Source: an uncultured Alphaproteobacteria bacterium (lineage in GTDB: Bacteria > Pseudomonadota > Alphaproteobacteria > Rhodobacterales > Rhodobacteraceae). From it: DNA of 64,000 nucleotides. How positions within the stretch are numbered: the stretch's first letter is position 1; the number at the start of each line of letters is the position of its first letter. Both the position numbers and the translations under genes were made by a program. The stretch spans positions 1 through 64,000 of the forward strand of contig CAJXHI010000011.1 of assembly GCA_913051655.1 (NCBI GenBank). Direction: 5' to 3'. This document shows, in pieces, positions 57,530-64,000 of this stretch. Under the pieces are notes generated by a model. That model was given only the letters and a program-made list of their open reading frames with translations. It did no database searches and was not told the origin of the DNA.

Positions 57530-58567
57530 ATGTCTTTTATAAATAATTTGTCGCGTCTCATTGTTGGTACGTCAGATGCCATGATGGCGTTGCGCAAATC
57601 GGTAATTGATGTTGCAGAACACAATATACCGGTTTTAATATTGGGGCCCAGCGGGTCGGGCAAAGAGCTTGTCGCACAATCTCTTTCAGAGTTATCGGGG
57701 CGCTCTGGGAAATTGGTATCTGTCAACTGTGCATCCATACCGCACAGTTTGCTTGAGGCGGAGCTATTCGGCTACGAAAAAGGTGCTTTCACAGGTGCCA
57801 GCAAATCTCACAAGGGAAAATTTGAACAGGCACACAATGGTACATTGTTTTTGGACGAAATTGGGGACATGCCACAGGCTCTTCAGTCCAAGTTATTGCG
57901 GGCATTGGAAACAAAAACCTTTACGCCGGTGGGATCATCTCGTGAGGTGGCGGTAGATTTTCGCCTTGTGTGCGCAACGCACAAAAACCTCTACAAACAA
58001 GTTGTGACCAAAACATTCCGATCCGACCTGTTTTTTCGTATCAGTGCCTTTCCTATTCGCATTCCTGCGCTGCGCGATCGCTCCGAAGATATTGAAAAGC
58101 TAATCTTCCATCTTGCACAGCAGCTATCAGTCGTTTTGGGAGATAGCGGTGAATTTGCTATCGAAAAAGATGCTATTTGGTTGCTCAAAACGTTCCCATG
58201 GCCCGGGAATATCCGTCAACTTCGCAACGTCGTTGAATGCCTTATGATTCGTGCCAATGGCGCGCCAATCACAGCTCAGCAAGTGCAAAAGGTTTTGAGA
58301 GAGCAAAGTCGCCAGAGGCTTCACAAAGATACACAGTCATCGGCCTCTTTGTCTAAAGCGTTGTCACCTGTCGAGTCTGTGACAGATTATCGTTCGTTCT
58401 TTGTATCTAACGGAAAGCTTATTATCGCTGACCATTTAAAATCTGTTGAGAAAGAAGTCATCGCTGCCGCAATAACTGCAGCGCAGGATGATTATGATTT
58501 GGCAGCGCAAATGCTTCATCTTTCTCTACCGGAGCTCTTTGAGAAAAAAGAACTGCACGGCCTTTAA
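57530..58567 (+). CDS. Sigma-54-dependent activator without receiver domain
   Basis: About 345 aa from ATG 57530 (MSFINNLSRLIVGTSDAMM). The AAA+ sigma-54 interaction domain begins almost at the N-terminus: Walker A GPSGSGKELVAQS (~43), the GAFTGA loop that touches sigma-54 in EKGAFTGASKSHKGKFEQ, Walker B GTLFLDEIGDMP, and the arginine region FRSDLFFRISAFPI. C-terminal WPGNIRQLRNVVECL and a short Fis-like helix-turn-helix (AAQMLHLSLPELFEKK). No N-terminal sensor, so activity must be set by another protein or by expression. Flagellar-type regulation is possible but unproven. Confidence 0.85.
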   Translation: MSFINNLSRLIVGTSDAMMALRKSVIDVAEHNIPVLILGPSGSGKELVAQSLSELSGRSGKLVSVNCASIPHSLLEAELFGYEKGAFTGASKSHKGKFEQAHNGTLFLDEIGDMPQALQSKLLRALETKTFTPVGSSREVAVDFRLVCATHKNLYKQVVTKTFRSDLFFRISAFPIRIPALRDRSEDIEKLIFHLAQQLSVVLGDSGEFAIEKDAIWLLKTFPWPGNIRQLRNVVECLMIRANGAPITAQQVQKVLREQSRQRLHKDTQSSASLSKALSPVESVTDYRSFFVSNGKLIIADHLKSVEKEVIAAAITAAQDDYDLAAQMLHLSLPELFEKKELHGL

Positions 58568-58597
58568 AAGTGCGCGTTGAACATAGATTGATTGCGG

Positions 58598-59455
58598 TTA
58601 TATCTTTAGCTCATCAATGATGGGGTTTACTAATGTGCCAACGCGCCCAATATCCACCTCAATCACATCGCCAGGAAACATATAGACCGGTGGATCACGT
58701 CGATCCCCTACACCGCCTGGGGTACCCGTAACAATCACGTCGCCCGGCGAGAGGGGTGTAAAGGCAGAGCAATAACTAATAAGCTCCTCAAGCGGGAAAA
58801 TAAGGTCTGCAAGTGATGCATCCTGCATAATCTCTCCGTTCAAACGGGTCTGAATAGGAAGGGTTTTGTAATCACCAACTTCGTCCGGCGTCACCATATA
58901 GGGCCCAAAGCCTCCGGTAGCAGGAAAATTTTTCCCCGGAATAAATTGCGACGTGTGACGTTGCCAATTGCGTACGCTTCCATCATTGTAACACGCATAG
59001 CCCGCGATGTGATCGAGGGCATCTAGCATGGCAATGTTGCGCCCACCCCGTCCGATAATGATCGCCATTTCGCCTTCGAAATCAAATCGTTCTGACGACG
59101 CCGGTTTAACCATCGGTTGGCCATGCGCGACCTGAGAATCTGCAAAACGTGTGAAGACCGTTGGATGATCTGCATCCGGACGACCCGTTTCAATTTTGTG
59201 TTTTTGATAATTCAATCCTATGCACAGTATCTTCAATGGGTCAGGAATAACCGGAAGCAGTGTCACATCAGACCAAGCCAGTTCGGGATCACGCTGCCGT
59301 GCATAAGCTGCGGCGTCTTCTAGACTAGACTGTTCAATCGCTTCGCGCAAAGTGTTCACTGTGCGGTCAAAGCGTCCCCCGAGGGGAATAATTCCCTGCC
59401 CACTTACCGCACCGAATGTCGGTTTGCCGTGTCTGATAAAGCTTAAAAATTTCAT
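58598..59455 (-). CDS. Fumarylacetoacetate hydrolase family protein
   Basis: 285 aa. FAH-fold metal enzyme; relatives are acylpyruvases, oxaloacetate decarboxylases or hydratases of catechol pathways. Metal/active-site region ILCIGLNYQKHKIETGRP (~74), FDFEGEMAIIIGRGGRNI (~118-135), DVIVTGTPGGVGDRRDPPVY. Function cannot be set from sequence alone. Monocistronic; the activator gene is convergent. Confidence 0.88.
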   Translation of the reverse strand: MKFLSFIRHGKPTFGAVSGQGIIPLGGRFDRTVNTLREAIEQSSLEDAAAYARQRDPELAWSDVTLLPVIPDPLKILCIGLNYQKHKIETGRPDADHPTVFTRFADSQVAHGQPMVKPASSERFDFEGEMAIIIGRGGRNIAMLDALDHIAGYACYNDGSVRNWQRHTSQFIPGKNFPATGGFGPYMVTPDEVGDYKTLPIQTRLNGEIMQDASLADLIFPLEELISYCSAFTPLSPGDVIVTGTPGGVGDRRDPPVYMFPGDVIEVDIGRVGTLVNPIIDELKI

Positions 59456-59611
59456 TTCGAGGCAATCCTTGTGTTAAGGTTTGAGTTGTGTGACCACTGT
59501 TAAAAGCATATAACATTGACGAGTCTAAACATAAAAGGATTTTAATCAGCGCGAAAGAAAACTCGAGCATTCTCAATAAATCAATTGATTGACACTAATA
59601 CCCCTTATGCA

Positions 59612-59815
59612 CTAACCCCCGACGTACACAGACGATTTTGGTCGATACCAAACCTTCTGGTTGTGCAGGTTTCCCAAAACACCGCGAATTTCAGACATCT
59701 CAAGATGATGATCTTTACTTGTGGATTTGGACAACTCGTTCAAACGCTGACGAAGCGACACCTCAATAATGTCCAGCTCGCGCAAACCCATTTTGAAATT
59801 TGTATTAAAGCTCAT
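59612..59815 (-). CDS. Small conserved hypothetical protein
   Basis: 67 aa from ATG 59815 with a plausible GGGA site seven bases upstream. Amphipathic helices (LRELDIIEVSLRQRLNEL, SEIRGVLGNLHNQK) ending in WYRPKSSVYVGG. Codon use is like its neighbours rather than random AT-rich DNA, and the ending resembles a small Rhodobacteraceae protein I have seen without a name. Lies alone in an otherwise empty region upstream of the FAH gene. Function unknown. Confidence 0.55.
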   Translation of the reverse strand: MSFNTNFKMGLRELDIIEVSLRQRLNELSKSTSKDHHLEMSEIRGVLGNLHNQKVWYRPKSSVYVGG

Positions 59816-60610
59816 CAAAAATCCCAAAATGCATTGTTACGTCACGACTTACAGTTAACCATGTAACTGTAAGTAAATTTAATCAAGCTATCTGCATCGT
59901 AATTTTTTCTAATCTGCCTTAGAGTTTTCTTAATCACCACAACAGACATCTCTATTTGGTTTGAAACAAAGATTAATTACTGCTCTCGAGAAGTAGATCT
60001 GCATACATATATTGCTGTTGTGGAGGGTCTCAATGTTCAAAAAGATACACCCCATGCTATCAGCCTAGGTATAATTTTCCATTGTGAACGGGAAGCTAAG
60101 CAGATTTTGGCAATCAAACTGCTTTTATATGCGCGGGCATAACATCTGGCCGCTCATTAGAAGACGCAGATAAGACATTTGCCAACCATTAGCTAGTGGC
60201 ACCCACCAAACGTTTAAAAATGTATCTTAATCCTCTTGAACCTCCAGATACACGTTTTTCTAAATGAGCAAGCTCGCCGAAGACTGCTAAGAGAAAAGTG
60301 TCAAAAGCCCGTTATCTTTCTCTCGTAGCCAAAGTGAAATATCCTTGGCGAGTTTGTACAGCGCAGAGCGATATTTATAGAATAAAATACCTTGTTCATC
60401 GTCGCACTCACTTCTTATAGGAATCAAATAGACTGTACAAAGAATCTAACTAAACAGAAGCAACAAATCTAAAGTACAGCCAGATCTTTCTGTATTTTTT
60501 ACACAAACGTTACTCAAGGATTCTATCCGTCTGCCTAAATCGCCTTGGCACTGCAGGTTATCGTTAGCACCCGCATCACAAATTAATGCCGAGTTTGTGA
60601 ACAGGACGAC
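59816..60610. other. Long intergenic region downstream of rpoD, about 795 bases
   Basis: No gene supported on either strand and no structured RNA recognised. AT-rich. No terminator hairpin is obvious near the rpoD stop. Confidence 0.45.
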
Positions 60611-62587
60611 CTATTGATCCAAGAAGCTCCTTAACTTACGAGAACGCGACGGATGCTTCAGTTTGCGCAGAGCCTTGGCCTCGATCTGACGGATGCGTTC
60701 GCGGGTCACACTGAATTGTTGACCCACCTCTTCAAGCGTATGATCGGTGTTCATACCAATACCAAAGCGCATGCGTAAAACACGCTCTTCACGCGGAGTT
60801 AAGGAGGATAGAACACGCGTTGTTGTTTCCTTTAGATTTTCCTGAATCGCGCTGTCCAGTGGAAGGACCGCATTACCATCCGGGATGAAATCACCCAGTT
60901 GGCTATCTTCTTCATCGCCGATGGGCGTTTCCAACGAAATAGGCTCTTTGGCGATTTTCATCACCTTGCGTACTTTTTCGAGCGGCATTTGAAGCTTTTC
61001 GGCTAATTCCTCAGGCGTTGGTTCCCGTCCAATTTCATGAAGCATTTGGCGTCCAGTACGCACCAACTTATTGATAGTTTCAATCATATGAACCGGAATG
61101 CGGATCGTGCGCGCTTGATCAGCAATAGAGCGCGTGATCGCCTGACGGATCCACCACGTCGCGTAGGTCGAAAATTTGTAGCCACGGCGATATTCAAATT
61201 TATCAACCGCTTTCATCAGACCAATGTTACCCTCCTGGATCAGGTCGAGAAACTGAAGACCACGATTAGTATATTTCTTTGCAATAGAAATAACTAGGCG
61301 CAGGTTGGCCTCAACCATTTCTTTTTTCGCTTGGCGAGCTTCTTTTTCACCCTTTTGAACCTGTGACACAATGCGGCGGAATTCGGAAATATCCAACCCC
61401 ACATATTGACCTACTTGAGCCATATCCGCGCGCAATTCTTTCGCTTTGTCAAAAGAGCGTTCAATGAACATCTGCCATCCACGCCCTTTTTTTTCCGACA
61501 TCCGGTCAAGCCAGTTAGGATCCAATTCGTTGCCGCGGTATTCGTCGATAAACTCACGGCGATTAATCCGTGCCTGATCGGCCAATTTTACCATTGCGCT
61601 ATCAATCTGCATGATCCGGCGGTTAATTCCGTACAACTGATCAATCAACGCTTCGATACGATTATTATGAAGGTGCAGTTCGTTAACTAGTTCTACGATT
61701 TCTGATCGCAGCGCTTGGTAGGTGTTTTCATCCTCTTCCGTAAAACTGCCATCTTCATTCAGCGTGGCAGAAATACGCAAATCCTGCATTTCAGAAAGTT
61801 TAGAATAATCCTGCGCGATCCGTTCCAAGGTTTCCAAAACTTGGGGCTTAAGCGTTGCCTCCATCGCAGCAAGAGACATGTTAGAGTGTTCATCTTCGTC
61901 ATCGTCATCCGGAATAATCGGATTTCCGTCTGCATCCAATTCGGGTTCATCCTGCGCTTTTGATTGACCAACTGCCACCACATTGGTGTCAATAACAGGT
62001 GCCTGATCATCCTCCTCACCTATCTGATTGCCAAAAGTGGCTTCAAGATCGATGACATCGCGAAGCAAAATGTCTTCGTTCAAAAGTTCATCACGCCAAA
62101 TAGTAATTGCTTGGAATGTGAGAGGGCTTTCGCAAAGGCCTAAAATCATCGTGTTACGGCCTGCTTCAATCCGCTTGGCTATTGCAATTTCGCCTTCACG
62201 AGACAGCAATTCCACGGATCCCATTTCGCGCAAATACATGCGTACAGGATCATCGGTTCGATCGAGCTTTTCATTCTCATTACTGGAAAGAGCGACTTCC
62301 TTGGGGCCTGACGCGGCCACGAGGTCTGTTGCACCCTTATCCTCTTCTTCGACCTCTTCGTCTTCGATGATGTTAATGCCCATTTCAGACAACATTGACA
62401 TCACATCTTCTATTTGTTCAGACGACACTTGATCGGGGGGAAGCACTTGATTGAGCTGATCATAGGTAATGTAACCACGCTCTCTCGCCTCTGCGATCAT
62501 CTTTTTGACCGCGGCTTGGCTCATGTCTAATGAGATTTCCGCGTCTTGGTCGTCAGACTTGCGATCTTCGATATCTTTAGCAGCCAT
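60611..62587 (-). CDS. rpoD: RNA polymerase primary sigma factor
   Basis: 658 aa housekeeping sigma-70. N-terminal region 1.1 (~15-80; [20 protein letters not shown]), region 1.2 ([20 protein letters not shown]), and a long acidic non-conserved region with a DDDDEDE run (~230). Then region 2 ([39 protein letters not shown]), region 3 ([16 protein letters not shown]), and region 4.2 helix-turn-helix ([20 protein letters not shown]). Alphaproteobacterial in length and layout. 109 bases after dnaG on the same strand. Confidence 0.97.
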   Translation of the reverse strand: MAAKDIEDRKSDDQDAEISLDMSQAAVKKMIAEARERGYITYDQLNQVLPPDQVSSEQIEDVMSMLSEMGINIIEDEEVEEEDKGATDLVAASGPKEVALSSNENEKLDRTDDPVRMYLREMGSVELLSREGEIAIAKRIEAGRNTMILGLCESPLTFQAITIWRDELLNEDILLRDVIDLEATFGNQIGEEDDQAPVIDTNVVAVGQSKAQDEPELDADGNPIIPDDDDEDEHSNMSLAAMEATLKPQVLETLERIAQDYSKLSEMQDLRISATLNEDGSFTEEDENTYQALRSEIVELVNELHLHNNRIEALIDQLYGINRRIMQIDSAMVKLADQARINRREFIDEYRGNELDPNWLDRMSEKKGRGWQMFIERSFDKAKELRADMAQVGQYVGLDISEFRRIVSQVQKGEKEARQAKKEMVEANLRLVISIAKKYTNRGLQFLDLIQEGNIGLMKAVDKFEYRRGYKFSTYATWWIRQAITRSIADQARTIRIPVHMIETINKLVRTGRQMLHEIGREPTPEELAEKLQMPLEKVRKVMKIAKEPISLETPIGDEEDSQLGDFIPDGNAVLPLDSAIQENLKETTTRVLSSLTPREERVLRMRFGIGMNTDHTLEEVGQQFSVTRERIRQIEAKALRKLKHPSRSRKLRSFLDQ

Positions 62588-62696
62588 CCAGCGCTCCTAT
62601 ACGAGAAGAGGTGATTCGTGATTTCGAATCAATAAAGCAAAAAAGTGATTCGGGTACCTCTTTAGACTCATTTAATTAGTATTTCCTCACCGAGAT

Positions 62697-64000
62697 TCAC
62701 TTTTTTTCTTTTGAAAACGATATTTCAGAGAGCAATTTGTCCCATCCGTCTTTTTCCAAGCGATTTATGCGTGCGCCATTCTCAGCCGTATTATAAGACG
62801 CCTGATCTTCGGACGTTGGCTCTAAAGCGTTGTTTTTAGCCTCAACCGCGCGGGTAATACGCCACACACTCGTATCATCTATGCCCTGTCCCGCTCCACG
62901 GGATACCTCTTCTAATTCCGCTGCCAGTCCTCTTTCAACGGCCAGCTTCTGCAATTCAGCCTGCACCGTTATAACGGTCATCTCGACGTCTTCGGGGTAT
63001 TTGATACAGGGTGTCACATGCACAAGGTTCTCCGACCAGAGCATTTCGAGAACTTTTTTTCCTACAGCCTCGGAAACTTGTGTCTCTGCATCCTCTCTAG
63101 TCTGTGGTAAGTTGAGGCAGAGCACTCTTAGAACTTCGCCATATTCGGATGTATGAAAGTCAAATCCTTGCAGGTCATCGACCATACTCTCAACGGCCTT
63201 TGGGCAATTGATCAGAGCCGCAACGATAATCGATTCCTTCAAATGGCCTGCGGAAAATCCCTCACGCGCAGCGAGGCGGGACGCTTTGGTCATTTGTGTA
63301 ACAGGTTCTGCCCGCAAAGCTCTTTTCGACGGCGTGGCGTAATTGGTTGAGGCTTGTGACCGAAAAAAAGACCATCTTTTTTCACGCAGTGCTGTTTCAT
63401 AATTGCGGCGCAGCCCAGCATCTTTTATCAAGCGCGTTTTGTTTTGCAGCACAACTTCCAGCGCGAATTTGCGCTCTGGGCTGTCAAAATTCTGCCCCTC
63501 ACTTGCTTGCCGCCACATGAGGTCGACCATCGGAAGCGCATCGTCAAGAAGGGCTTGGAATGCACCAGCGCCGCCAGCTTGAATAACGTCATCTGGGTCC
63601 TGTCCCTCAGGCATCAGCACAAAGCGTAACGCACGGTTTGCGTCAATCTGAGGCAAAGCAACATCAATCAACCGATATGCCGCACGCATTCCTGCTGCAT
63701 CCCCATCCAATGCCACCACCGGTTCGGGATGAAGGCGCCACATCATCTGCAACTGGTTTTCCGTAATTGCTGTTCCAAGTGGCGCAATAGCCGTCTCAAA
63801 TCCCGCCTGCGATAATGCGATCACATCCATATAACCTTCGCTTACTATCAATGGATGCTTCTTACCCAGCGCTGATCGCGCAGGGCTAATATTATAAAGT
63901 GACCGCCCCTTGTCAAACAAAACGGTCTCAGGTGAATTGAGGTATTTAGCGCTTGCGTTTTCGTCCATTGCACGTCCACCAAAAGCAATGCAGCGACCCC
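62697..64000 (-). CDS. dnaG: DNA primase, 3' part (runs off right edge)
   Basis: C-terminal ~434 codons; the N-terminal zinc-finger domain lies beyond position 64000. The frame enters at the edge with AFGGRAMDENASAKYLNSPE, then the TOPRIM domain (LIVSEGYMDVIALSQAGFE with the catalytic Glu; VVALDGDAAGMRAAYR with DxD-type Asp), then the helical helicase-binding tail. Synthesises replication primers. Upstream of rpoD, as in many alphaproteobacteria. Confidence 0.95.
   Translation of the reverse strand, partial: GRCIAFGGRAMDENASAKYLNSPETVLFDKGRSLYNISPARSALGKKHPLIVSEGYMDVIALSQAGFETAIAPLGTAITENQLQMMWRLHPEPVVALDGDAAGMRAAYRLIDVALPQIDANRALRFVLMPEGQDPDDVIQAGGAGAFQALLDDALPMVDLMWRQASEGQNFDSPERKFALEVVLQNKTRLIKDAGLRRNYETALREKRWSFFRSQASTNYATPSKRALRAEPVTQMTKASRLAAREGFSAGHLKESIIVAALINCPKAVESMVDDLQGFDFHTSEYGEVLRVLCLNLPQTREDAETQVSEAVGKKVLEMLWSENLVHVTPCIKYPEDVEMTVITVQAELQKLAVERGLAAELEEVSRGAGQGIDDTSVWRITRAVEAKNNALEPTSEDQASYNTAENGARINRLEKDGWDKLLSEISFSKEKK

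Noticed and set aside
1-64000. CRISPR array, prophage or complete insertion sequence
   Set aside because: No regularly spaced repeats, no phage structural genes and no transposase or matched terminal repeats were seen; only an integrase fragment.

Overview
This is a contiguous chromosomal segment of an alphaproteobacterium, almost certainly of the order Rhodobacterales (Roseobacter group). The basis is the set and order of housekeeping genes: dnaG-rpoD; valS-trmB-aroA-cmk-rpsA-ihfB-lapA-trpF-trpB; hisB-hisH-hisA-hisF-hisE; an alphaproteobacterial polA; a phaA-phaB pair; a CbbR-type regulator divergent from fbp-prk-rpe; and a form II CoxL-like protein. Spacers are AT-rich and several are long. 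No intact tRNA or rRNA gene, CRISPR array, complete insertion sequence or prophage was seen.

Layout, left to right. 1-6.9 kb looks like accessory DNA: a class III cyclase with TPRs, an MFS transporter without a normal start codon, a stomatin/NfeD pair and a GFA-family protein. It ends at a tRNA-3'-end-like sequence followed by an integrase remnant. 7-17 kb holds a YbbA/YbbP-type ABC exporter, an SH3-domain secreted protein, a 2-hydroxyacid dehydrogenase, a broken ring-cleaving dioxygenase, phaB-phaA and a 5'-damaged tag. 17-22 kb holds rpsD, hisC-tyrC, a thioesterase and a ruined thioredoxin-like gene. 21-25 kb is the Calvin-type module rpe-prk-fbp/cbbR, with no RuBisCO beside it. 26-30 kb holds a DUF3102 protein divergent from an ABC1 kinase across a palindrome-rich promoter, an SRAP pseudogene with four in-frame stops, and a bacterial voltage-gated sodium channel. 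30-34 kb is the his cluster. 35-39 kb holds a tungstate/molybdate-type ABC permease and ATPase beside a form II CoxL-like hydroxylase, then an HD-domain pseudogene. 39-50 kb is the large core block from valS to trpB. 50-60 kb holds an unusual M19 dipeptidase relative, a hybrid histidine kinase, polA, a zinc-ribbon protein, a sigma-54 activator and an FAH-family enzyme. 60-64 kb holds rpoD and the 3' part of dnaG, which runs off the right edge.

The strongest overall signal is gene decay. At least six formerly functional genes (integrase, VOC dioxygenase, tag, thioredoxin-like, SRAP, HD phosphohydrolase) carry frameshifts, nonsense codons or a lost start, and a seventh (the MFS gene) has an abnormal start. 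Several nonsense codons sit where tryptophan is expected. Core biosynthesis and information-processing genes are intact. This suggests a Rhodobacterales lineage under relaxed selection or in genome reduction. The most system-like novelty candidate is the DUF3102 / ABC1-kinase divergent pair with its nested CAATTG palindromes.
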